Shown here: in pieces, positions 1 through 8,147 of the stretch
Position numbering within the stretch: the first letter of the stretch is position 1
How the letters are laid out: each line of letters begins with the position of its first letter
Assembly: GCA_015064735.1 (NCBI GenBank)
Contig: SVRP01000002.1
Coordinates: forward strand, 18,591-82,590
DNA: 64,000 nt
Reading direction: 5' to 3'
DNA from: Oscillospiraceae bacterium
Lineage (GTDB): Bacteria; Bacillota; Clostridia; Oscillospirales; CAG-272
Notes under the pieces: model-generated
What the model was told of the DNA's origin: nothing
Database searches by the model: none
The model's input: only the letters and a program-made list of their open reading frames with translations
Position numbers and translations under genes: made by a program

Positions 1-1
1 A

Positions 2-1156
2 CACTGCGGAATAAGAAAAAATAAATCCAAAAGAGATATTGCACTTATTTACAGCGAGATACCTGCAAATGCAGCGGCGGTTTATACCCAAAATCTTGTA
101 AAGGGCGCTCCTTTGATTGTTACTAAAAATAACATTTCAGACGGAAGAGCTCAGGCAATGATATGTAATAGCGGTAACGCAAATACTTGTAACGCAAACG
201 GAATTGAGATTGCCGAGACCATGTGCGAGCTTCTTGCAAAGGAAATGAACATATCGGCAAAGGACGTTATAGTAGCGTCTACAGGTGTTATCGGACAGCC
301 TTTGGATATTACTCCTATTGCAAACGGAATTCCCGCGCTTGTAGCCGGCTTGGGCGATAACAGCGAATATGCATGCGAAGGAATAATGACAACCGATACA
401 AAGAAAAAGGAAATTTCCATTGAATTTGAAATCGGCGGTGTAAAGTGTAAAATGGGCGGAATTGCAAAGGGAAGCGGTATGATTCATCCCAACATGGCAA
501 CTATGCTCGTTTTTGTAACCACAGACTGTGCTATTTCCTCGGAAATGCTTGAAAAGGCATTGAAGGAAGATGTAAAATCGTCCTTTAATATGGTGAGCGT
601 TGACGGCGATACCTCAACTAACGACATGGTTTCTATTATGGCAAACGGAATGGCAGGAAATGCTGAAATAACCGAGGACGGAGAAGCATTTTATACATTC
701 TGTGAGGCGCTTCATGCGGTTACCGCTTATCTTTGCCGCATGATTGCGGGAGACGGTGAGGGTGCTACAAAGCTTCTTGAGTGTATTGTTACGGGAGCTT
801 GTGATAATGCCAATGCAAAGATAGTCGCAAAATCGGTTATTTGCTCGTCGCTCTTTAAGGCGGCAATGTTTGGTGCGGACGCAAACTGGGGACGCGTTCT
901 CTGTGCTATCGGATACAGCGGCGCAAACGTAGATATAAATGCAGTTGACGTTACCTTCAAGTCCTCAAAGGGAGAGATAACCGTGTGCGTAAACGGTGCA
1001 GGTGTTGATTTCTCGGAAGAAAAGGCAAAGGAAATACTTCTTGAGGATGAAATTCAGATACTCATCGAGCTTAATACGGCAAACGGAACGGCAACCGCAT
1101 GGGGCTGCGACCTTACTTACGATTACGTAAAAATAAACGGAGATTACAGAACATAA
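2..1156 (+). CDS. argJ: Bifunctional glutamate N-acetyltransferase / amino-acid acetyltransferase ArgJ (5' partial)
   Basis: Frame stays open upstream of the listed ORF to the window edge (HCGIRKNKSKRDIALIYSEIPANAAAVYTQNLVKGAPLIVTKN). Motifs ICNSGNANTCN and KGSGMIHPNMATML; followed by argB-argD-argF. Confidence 0.95.
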   Translation, partial: HCGIRKNKSKRDIALIYSEIPANAAAVYTQNLVKGAPLIVTKNNISDGRAQAMICNSGNANTCNANGIEIAETMCELLAKEMNISAKDVIVASTGVIGQPLDITPIANGIPALVAGLGDNSEYACEGIMTTDTKKKEISIEFEIGGVKCKMGGIAKGSGMIHPNMATMLVFVTTDCAISSEMLEKALKEDVKSSFNMVSVDGDTSTNDMVSIMANGMAGNAEITEDGEAFYTFCEALHAVTAYLCRMIAGDGEGATKLLECIVTGACDNANAKIVAKSVICSSLFKAAMFGADANWGRVLCAIGYSGANVDINAVDVTFKSSKGEITVCVNGAGVDFSEEKAKEILLEDEIQILIELNTANGTATAWGCDLTYDYVKINGDYRT

Positions 1157-1175
1157 GCTCTTGCTTGGAGGAAAT

Positions 1176-2048
1176 ATGGATATAAATAACAATCAACGCG
1201 CGCAGATACTTGTGGAAGCGTTGCCTTACATAAAGAAATATTACAATAAAATTATCGTTGTAAAATACGGCGGTAACGCAATGATAAACGAGGATCTTAA
1301 GGAAGCGGTAATGGGAGATATCGTTTTGCTGTCTCTTATTGGAATTAAGGTGGTTCTCGTTCATGGCGGAGGCCCGGAAATAACCGAAATGCTTGGTAAG
1401 ATAGGGAAGAAGACCGAATTTGTTAACGGTTTGAGAGTAACCGATAAGGAGTCCGTTGATATAGTACAGATGGTTCTCGCAGGAAAGATAAATAAAAATC
1501 TTGTAAATCTTCTCCAAAGCAAAGGCGGCAAGGCAATCGGTCTTTGCGGAATTGACGGGCACATGATAAAAGCAGAAATGCTTGATGAGCGTCTTGGATA
1601 CGTCGGTGAAATAACTGATGTAAACGTACAGCCTATTCTTGACGTTCTTGAAAAGGGCTACATTCCCGTAATTGCTACCGTCGGATATGACAATGAGGGT
1701 AACAGCTATAACATAAACGCAGATACCGCGGCAGCAAGAATTGCCGGTCAGCTTAAGTGCGAAAGTCTTATTTCCATGACCGATATTGCAGGCATTTTGA
1801 GAGATAAGGACGATCCCTCGACTCTTATTTCGGAAATCAACGTAAGTGATGCGCCACAGCTCATAAGAGAAGGCGTAATAAGCGGCGGAATGATTCCGAA
1901 AATAAATTGTTGTATAGAAGCCATTCGTCGCGGTGTCGGTAAGGTGTTTGTTATCGACGGAAGAATTCCTCATGCAATTTTGATAGAAACCTTGACTGAT
2001 GAAGGTATCGGCACAATGTTTACTTCGGGGAGTGCATATGAACATTAA
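1176..2048 (+). CDS. argB: Acetylglutamate kinase
   Basis: VVKYGGNAM and LVHGGGPEI motifs. GGAGG precedes the ATG at 1176, which is preferred over the TTG at 1161. Confidence 0.95.
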   Translation: MDINNNQRAQILVEALPYIKKYYNKIIVVKYGGNAMINEDLKEAVMGDIVLLSLIGIKVVLVHGGGPEITEMLGKIGKKTEFVNGLRVTDKESVDIVQMVLAGKINKNLVNLLQSKGGKAIGLCGIDGHMIKAEMLDERLGYVGEITDVNVQPILDVLEKGYIPVIATVGYDNEGNSYNINADTAAARIAGQLKCESLISMTDIAGILRDKDDPSTLISEINVSDAPQLIREGVISGGMIPKINCCIEAIRRGVGKVFVIDGRIPHAILIETLTDEGIGTMFTSGSAYEH

Positions 2049-3201
2049 AGAGCTTGATAAGGAATATATTGCCCCCACGTATGCGAGATTTCCGCTCTGC
2101 CTTGTTTCGGGTAAGGGTTCTCGTGTTATAGATGATGAGGGAAAAGAGTATATTGATTTAGGTACAGGTATTGCTGTAAACGGGTTTGGATATTCGGATG
2201 AAGAATGGATAGGTGCCGTAACCGAACAGCTTAGAAAGGTTCAGCATACGTCGAATCTTTACTTTAGCGAGCCTTGCGCGCGACTTGCGGAACAGCTTTG
2301 CGTTCGCACGGGTATGAAAAAGGTTTTCTTCTCAAATTCGGGCGCTGAGGCAAACGAGTGTGCGATTAAGGCGGCGAGAAAGTACGGGGAAATAAACAAG
2401 GGCGCGGAATATACAACAATAATAACCTTAAAGGACAGTTTCCACGGAAGAACTCTTACAACTCTTGCGGCAACAGGTCAGGATGTATTTCATAAGGATT
2501 TTCTTCCACTAACCGACGGATTCGTATATGCCGAGGCTAATAATATTGAAAGCGTAAAAGAACTTGCAAAAGAAAACAAGTGCTGCGCCGTTATGTTTGA
2601 GGTCGTTCAGGGAGAAGGCGGTGTACGTCCTCTTACAATAGAGTTCCTTAAGGCTTTGGAAGCATTTGCTAAGGAGCAAGACCTGCTTTTGATAGCTGAT
2701 GAGGTACAGACAGGAAACGGAAGAACTGGTAAACTTTACGGTTATATGAATTTCGATATAACTCCTGATATCGTATCCACCGCAAAGGGATTGGGCGGAG
2801 GCTTGCCTATTGGCGCCACAATGCTCGGAGAAAAAGTGCAGGATGTGCTTGGAGCAGGTATGCACGGTTCGACCTTTGGCGGAAATCCCGTTTGCTGCGC
2901 AGGAGCGCTTAACGTAATTTCCAGACTTACAGATGAACTTCTCGAGGGAGTAGTCGAAAGAAGTAACTATATTTTCAGCGAGCTTAACGGCGCAAAAGGA
3001 ATAAAAAGTGTAAGCGGTCTTGGACTTATGATCGGAGTTGAAACCGAAAAGGATGCAAGTGAGGTTATTACTACTTGCAGAAACAAAGGCGTTATAGTTA
3101 TAAAGGCAAAGCATAAGGTTCGCCTTTTGCCTGCGCTTAATATAGATATGGACGACCTGAAAAAGGCAATTAAAATACTTAAGGAGGCATGCGCGGAATG
3201 A
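2038..3201 (+). CDS. argD: Acetylornithine/succinylornithine aminotransferase
   Basis: Class III PLP aminotransferase (FFSNSGAEANECAIK, LLIADEVQTGNGRTG, STFGGNP). The ATG at 2038 overlaps the end of argB. Confidence 0.95.
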   Translation: MNIKELDKEYIAPTYARFPLCLVSGKGSRVIDDEGKEYIDLGTGIAVNGFGYSDEEWIGAVTEQLRKVQHTSNLYFSEPCARLAEQLCVRTGMKKVFFSNSGAEANECAIKAARKYGEINKGAEYTTIITLKDSFHGRTLTTLAATGQDVFHKDFLPLTDGFVYAEANNIESVKELAKENKCCAVMFEVVQGEGGVRPLTIEFLKALEAFAKEQDLLLIADEVQTGNGRTGKLYGYMNFDITPDIVSTAKGLGGGLPIGATMLGEKVQDVLGAGMHGSTFGGNPVCCAGALNVISRLTDELLEGVVERSNYIFSELNGAKGIKSVSGLGLMIGVETEKDASEVITTCRNKGVIVIKAKHKVRLLPALNIDMDDLKKAIKILKEACAE

Positions 3202-4100
3202 AGCATCTTTTGAAATTAATGGATCTGTCGGAGCAGGAGATAAATGAAATACTCAACCTTGCAGATCAGCTCAAATATGAGAAAAAGAACGGAATCAAGC
3301 ATCATATACTTGAAGGAAAGACCTTGGGACTTATATTTTCCAAGGCATCTACACGTACCCGAGTTTCCTTTGAGGTAGGTATGTATGACCTTGGCGGCTC
3401 TGCGCTTTTCCTCAGTGCGCGTGATCTCCAGATTGGTCGCGGAGAACCTGTGGAGGATACTGCAAGGGTTCTTTCGAGATATCTCGACGGTATCATGATT
3501 AGAACGTTTGCGCAATCCGAGGTTGAAGATCTTGCAAAATACGGTTCTATTCCGATAATAAACGGACTGACCGATTACTGTCATCCATGCCAGGTTCTTG
3601 CTGACCTTATGACGATTCGTGAGCATAAGGGAGTCATAAAAGGGAATAAGCTTTGCTATATCGGAGACGGCAATAATATGACCAACTCCTTAATAGTTGG
3701 CGGAATTAAAATGGGTATGACTGTATCTGTTGCTTGTCCTAAGGGATACGAACCTGATGCGGAGCTTATGAAGTGGGCGAGTGAGACCGGTAGATTCACC
3801 TGTACAGATAACGTTTTTGAGGCTGCTAAGAACGCAGATGTTCTTTATACTGACGTATGGGCGTCTATGGGACAGGAGGCAGAAGCTGAAGAAAGAAAGA
3901 GAATTTTCAAGGGCTACCAGATAAACTCTGATGTTATGGCGGTTGCTCATGACGATGCAATGGTTCTTCACTGCCTTCCTGCACATAGAGAAGAAGAAAT
4001 CACCGCTGAAGTCTTTGAATCTCATGCCAATGAAATTTTTGACGAAGCGGAAAATAGATTGCATGCACAAAAGGCTGTTCTTGTTAAGTGCCTTGCATAA
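3198..4100 (+). CDS. argF: Ornithine carbamoyltransferase
   Basis: FSKASTRTRVSFEVG, HPCQVLADLMT and MVLHCLPAHREEEIT. ATGA overlap with argD. Confidence 0.96.
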   Translation: MKHLLKLMDLSEQEINEILNLADQLKYEKKNGIKHHILEGKTLGLIFSKASTRTRVSFEVGMYDLGGSALFLSARDLQIGRGEPVEDTARVLSRYLDGIMIRTFAQSEVEDLAKYGSIPIINGLTDYCHPCQVLADLMTIREHKGVIKGNKLCYIGDGNNMTNSLIVGGIKMGMTVSVACPKGYEPDAELMKWASETGRFTCTDNVFEAAKNADVLYTDVWASMGQEAEAEERKRIFKGYQINSDVMAVAHDDAMVLHCLPAHREEEITAEVFESHANEIFDEAENRLHAQKAVLVKCLA

Positions 4101-4132
4101 TTGTTTTGCCGTAATTTTTTATAATAAAAATA

Positions 4133-4169
4133 GGGGCGACTGCAGTTGCAGTTGCCTCTTTCTTTTTTT
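4133..4169 (+). terminator. Intrinsic terminator after argF
   Basis: GGCGACTGCA/TGCAGTTGCC inverted repeat followed by TCTTTCTTTTTTT. Confidence 0.8.
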
Positions 4170-4292
4170 GAAATTCAATGGTCAAAAAAATAAATCCAAG
4201 CAATGACACAATTTTGTTATAACATAACATTTTTTGTTTATTATGCACATTTTGTCTTTTGCTTTTTTGTCAGACTGAACAATCAAAAGTAA

Positions 4293-4321
4293 TTGACAAA
4301 ATGCTAAAAAAATGGTATAAT
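4293..4321 (+). promoter_or_regulatory. Sigma-A-type promoter for the 4375 gene
   Basis: TTGACA (4293-4298), 17-nt spacer, TATAAT (4316-4321). Confidence 0.85.
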
Positions 4322-4374
4322 GCAGTGGGAATAAGTAGTAGTTTTACTTATAACAATTTTTTAAGGAGGAATTT

Positions 4375-5913
4375 ATGAAAAAAACAGTGAAAATTTTAGC
4401 AATGCTCCTGGTTCTCCTCATGATCGTTCCTGTAATCGTATCATGCGGCAAGGATAAGGGCGGCGCAACCGGGAATACAGATGCAAACTCTGATGTTCTC
4501 GGCGGTGATGACAGTTCATCAAGCGAGATTATTACCGACCAGTACGGTCAGCCTGTTGTTGATGACGGTATTAGAGACACCTTTGACGGTGAAACGGTAA
4601 CGGTTCTCATCAGATCGGCTGAGCAGTATATGAGAGAGTGGACATCTGACACTAAAGAACCCGATACTCTCCAGACAGCTATCTTCAAGCGTAACGCAGA
4701 CGTTCAGACTCAGCTTAACGTAAGACTCAATCTTTATAAGAATACCGAATCTGATGAAAAGATGAACGACCTTATTCTGAGAGATTTCAAGAGCGGAGCA
4801 GGTCAGTTCCATATCATAAGCAACTATGCGGCATACTCCGGAACCATGAACAACATCGGAGGATTTATGAACCTTCGTAACGCTCAGCTTTATAATATGA
4901 ATCTTGACCAGCCTTACTGGAATCAGAATTTCATAAGCGAAGCAGAGTGCTACGATAAGCTCTTCCTCGCGGTTGGTGACGTTAACCTTTCCGTTTTCGA
5001 CCGTTGCCACGTTGTATTCTTTAACAAGGCAAAGGCTACCGAGCGTCTCGGTGACTTCGACCAGCTCTACCAGATGGTTCTTGATAAGGAATGGACGTAC
5101 GACGTCCTTTACGAGATGGTTGCTGATATCCACGAGGATAACGGTACCACCGACGAAAGCGATGACTTCTACGGACTCGCATCGATTAGGGGCTCTGAGT
5201 TCTGCGACGGTTTCCTTTATGCGTTCAATGCAAAATTGACACAGAAGGACGGAGATACCGACAAGAGAGTCCTCGTAAGCGATACCAACTACACCAAGAC
5301 TTCGAATGCATTTAGTAAGGTTGCTGAGTTCTGGGCTACCGACGGAACCATAGTAATCGAGGGCTCCGGAGCAAACTATGATTTCTTTACTCAGGGTCAT
5401 GCGCTCTTTGACATCGACGTAGTTTACCACTATGAATCGGGTCTTGAGAAACTCAAGAACATGGAAGACGGATTCGGTGTTCTTCCTATGCCTATGTATG
5501 ATACCGACCAGGGCGAGTATTACACCGGTGTACAGGATGCTCACAACATAATGGGTGTAGCTTACAATACTACCTTTGATTACGGCTTGATAAGTGCTGT
5601 TATGGAGAAGTTTAACTCTCTCAGCTACTCAAGTGTTCGTCCTCTCTACATAGAGAAGATCGTTAAGGGACAGATCCTTGACAAGAACTCTTCCGAGGTA
5701 TTTACTCTTATTATTAACGGCGCTCGTTGGGACTATGCTGATATTTACCGCGGTGCTTGCGGCTCTATCCGTCAAAATCTTTGGAGAGGACCTCTTGGTA
5801 AGCTTCTCAGCACCCCCGGTTCTACCGACTTTTCTCAGGCATATACGGCAAACTCCACCAGCTTGACCGAAAGCCTTGACGAATTCGATAAATTCATAGA
5901 AAAGGCATTCTGA
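4375..5913 (+). CDS. Lipoprotein, extracellular solute-binding-protein-like
   Basis: Lipoprotein signal MKKTVKILAMLLVLLMIVPVIVSCGK, Ser/Asp-rich linker (GGDDSSSSE), then a periplasmic-binding-like sequence. SD AAGGAGG. No ABC permease genes nearby. Confidence 0.75.
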   Translation: MKKTVKILAMLLVLLMIVPVIVSCGKDKGGATGNTDANSDVLGGDDSSSSEIITDQYGQPVVDDGIRDTFDGETVTVLIRSAEQYMREWTSDTKEPDTLQTAIFKRNADVQTQLNVRLNLYKNTESDEKMNDLILRDFKSGAGQFHIISNYAAYSGTMNNIGGFMNLRNAQLYNMNLDQPYWNQNFISEAECYDKLFLAVGDVNLSVFDRCHVVFFNKAKATERLGDFDQLYQMVLDKEWTYDVLYEMVADIHEDNGTTDESDDFYGLASIRGSEFCDGFLYAFNAKLTQKDGDTDKRVLVSDTNYTKTSNAFSKVAEFWATDGTIVIEGSGANYDFFTQGHALFDIDVVYHYESGLEKLKNMEDGFGVLPMPMYDTDQGEYYTGVQDAHNIMGVAYNTTFDYGLISAVMEKFNSLSYSSVRPLYIEKIVKGQILDKNSSEVFTLIINGARWDYADIYRGACGSIRQNLWRGPLGKLLSTPGSTDFSQAYTANSTSLTESLDEFDKFIEKAF

Positions 5914-6033
5914 TTTGCCGGAAAAACCAAATTAAAACAAAAACTACTTGTTCGTTTGCCGGAGTGAAATGCAGCTTTTCATAGATGCGTAGTGTACGCA
6001 GAGAAGGGGAAGGCTGTAAACTTTAGCATCAAT

Positions 6034-6080
6034 CAGTGGGTCCAACTGCAATTGCGGTTGGACCCACTGTTCTTATATAT
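6034..6080 (+). terminator. Strong hairpin / probable terminator after the 4375 gene
   Basis: CAGTGGGTCCAACTG...CGGTTGGACCCACTG stem of about 15 bp followed by TTCTTATATATT; the T-tract is weak. Confidence 0.6.
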
Positions 6081-6203
6081 TCAATATAATTATGTAAGTA
6101 TTTTATCAAGCTAATGATACAAATTTGCTATAAAATAACCGTTTTTGGGTATTGTGTATATTTTGACGTTTGCTTTTTTGTTAGACTACACAAATAAAAA
6201 TAA

Positions 6204-6232
6204 TTGACAATTTCCATAAAAAATGATATAAT
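6204..6232 (+). promoter_or_regulatory. Sigma-A-type promoter for the 6286 gene
   Basis: TTGACA (6204-6209), 17-nt spacer, TATAAT (6227-6232). Resembles the 4293 promoter region. Confidence 0.85.
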
Positions 6233-6285
6233 AGAGCGAGAGAAAAGTAGTATTTTTACTCATAATTACTTTTAAGGAGGAATTT

Positions 6286-8115
6286 ATGAAGAAGTCAATT
6301 TTTAAAAGGGTTCTCGTGGCAATGCTTGCAGCTATTATGCTTCTCAGCATAGTTTCCTGTAATAAAAATGCCGCAGAGGAAAACTTGAACACACCCTCGG
6401 GTGATGATACTACGACGACTGCCGATACGTCGGTATATTTTGACATAATAAAAGACGGCAAATGTATTCCCATCCGTTACGGTGCAGGAGCAACCGGCGC
6501 GGAAATTCAGATTGCCAAGGGCGTTGCCGATAAAATAGGCAGAGCAACCGGTGCTGCCGTTGAATTGGATATATCTGTGTCTTACGATGCAAATAAGCTT
6601 GAAATCATTGTCGGACATGGCGCTGCCGCAGATTATCCCGAGGTTGAGCAGGCAATTTCCGAGCTCGGATACGGCGAAGGCCTTGCAAAGATGATCGGCA
6701 ATAAGCTGGTCATAGTAGGTGCCGATACTGAGTCTATCGAGCTCGTAATAGATGAAATGGTCAAGGTATTCATGAATACCAAGGATGAAAACAACAACGT
6801 CAGGGTATCCGATAAATTCATCGTATCTCAGTGCGTTAACGAAATGATCGCCAAGATGCCTTTTTACGACGGATATACTCCTACGGTTGTTGACCGAAAC
6901 GACGGTTGCTATTCCTTTGAATTCAAGACCAACAAGAACGCTTTCGAAAAATACCTTAAGCTCTTGACAGACAGCGGATTTGAGCTTTACGCAAGCAATA
7001 CCATTGATGAAAACGTTTACAATACGTACGTAAACGAGGAAACGGGAATAGTTGCTACGTCGATTTACGCTGAATTTAACGGTCAGTGCAGACTTCTTAT
7101 GGAATGGCTCGACAATACCGAGCTTCCCACAAAGGCTGAGGACAACAAGTATACTCCCGTAGAGGGACTTGAATCCTCGATTACCCAGATAGGACTGTGG
7201 TATGCAAACGGAAATACCCCTCTTATATCTCCTCCTAACGCTGAGGGAAGAGAATACTACAACTACTTCAACGGTATGAGCTATGCTATCCGTCTTGCCG
7301 ACGGAAGCTTCATAGTTGTTGACGGTGGACACGACAATCCTGTTTCGGCGCAGAATCTTTATAATATTCTTAAGGAACAGGCTCCCGACCCCGACAATAT
7401 TGTAATCGCAGCATGGTTTATTTCTCATGACCACAGCGACCATACCGGAATTTTCGGCAATTTCATTGGAAAATACAAGGATGTAGAAATAGAAAGATTT
7501 ATCTACAATTTCCCCGGTGAAGAACTTGGCAACGAGGAAGGGATGGGCAAGAAGCTCAGAAGCCTTATCAAAGGGTTCTACCCCAATGCAAAAATAATTA
7601 AGGCGCATCCCGGACAGGAATTCAATATCCGAAACGCAAAGATAACCATGCTCTACACCATGGACGTATACTTTAAGGATACGCTCAGCGATACCAACAA
7701 CGCAAGCATCGTATGGAAGATGGAGCTTAACGGCAAGACCTTCATGTGTCTTGGCGATTACTCCGAGGGCGGTGATACACTGCTGAATCTTTATTCCGCC
7801 GAAACACTGAAGAGCGATATCGTTCAGGTCGCTCACCACGGTATAAGCGGCATGTCCAATGAAGTGTATGTGAAGATAGCTCCTGAATACGCGCTTTGGC
7901 CTGTTGCAAACTTTGAGCTTGACTGGCCCGAACTCGGAGGACCTATTAAAATAGACGATACGTGGGAGGGCGAGATGAACAAATACATTCTCGATATGCC
8001 CGATGAAAAGGTATTCGTTGCTCGAGATAATGTAAGCATTATCGGTATTAGTAATAGTGGCAATATTACAACAAGCGTATATGAAACTGTAAGCGAATAT
8101 CTTGGTGTAGAATGA
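6286..8115 (+). CDS. Secreted lipoprotein with ComEC-like metallo-beta-lactamase-fold domain
   Basis: Lipoprotein signal (MLLSIVSCNK); metal-binding motif SHDHSDHTG; FMCLGDYSEGGD; ComEC-like VAHHGISG. The N-terminal region resembles an accessory alpha/beta domain (EIIVGHG...ELGYGEGLAKMIGNKLVIVG). Confidence 0.85.
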   Translation: MKKSIFKRVLVAMLAAIMLLSIVSCNKNAAEENLNTPSGDDTTTTADTSVYFDIIKDGKCIPIRYGAGATGAEIQIAKGVADKIGRATGAAVELDISVSYDANKLEIIVGHGAAADYPEVEQAISELGYGEGLAKMIGNKLVIVGADTESIELVIDEMVKVFMNTKDENNNVRVSDKFIVSQCVNEMIAKMPFYDGYTPTVVDRNDGCYSFEFKTNKNAFEKYLKLLTDSGFELYASNTIDENVYNTYVNEETGIVATSIYAEFNGQCRLLMEWLDNTELPTKAEDNKYTPVEGLESSITQIGLWYANGNTPLISPPNAEGREYYNYFNGMSYAIRLADGSFIVVDGGHDNPVSAQNLYNILKEQAPDPDNIVIAAWFISHDHSDHTGIFGNFIGKYKDVEIERFIYNFPGEELGNEEGMGKKLRSLIKGFYPNAKIIKAHPGQEFNIRNAKITMLYTMDVYFKDTLSDTNNASIVWKMELNGKTFMCLGDYSEGGDTLLNLYSAETLKSDIVQVAHHGISGMSNEVYVKIAPEYALWPVANFELDWPELGGPIKIDDTWEGEMNKYILDMPDEKVFVARDNVSIIGISNSGNITTSVYETVSEYLGVE

Positions 8116-8147
8116 ATTGCCGTAAATTGATTTAAGGAGAGACTCTC

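Noticed and set aside
1113-2078. 321-aa reverse-strand ORF opposite argB
   Set aside because: Antisense shadow ORF without motif support.
4973-5239. Small ORFs in other + frames within the SBP-like gene
   Set aside because: Out-of-frame overlaps inside a well-supported CDS.
6295-7839. 514-aa reverse-strand ORF opposite the MBL lipoprotein gene
   Set aside because: Antisense to a motif-supported CDS; composition and lack of start signals indicate a shadow ORF.
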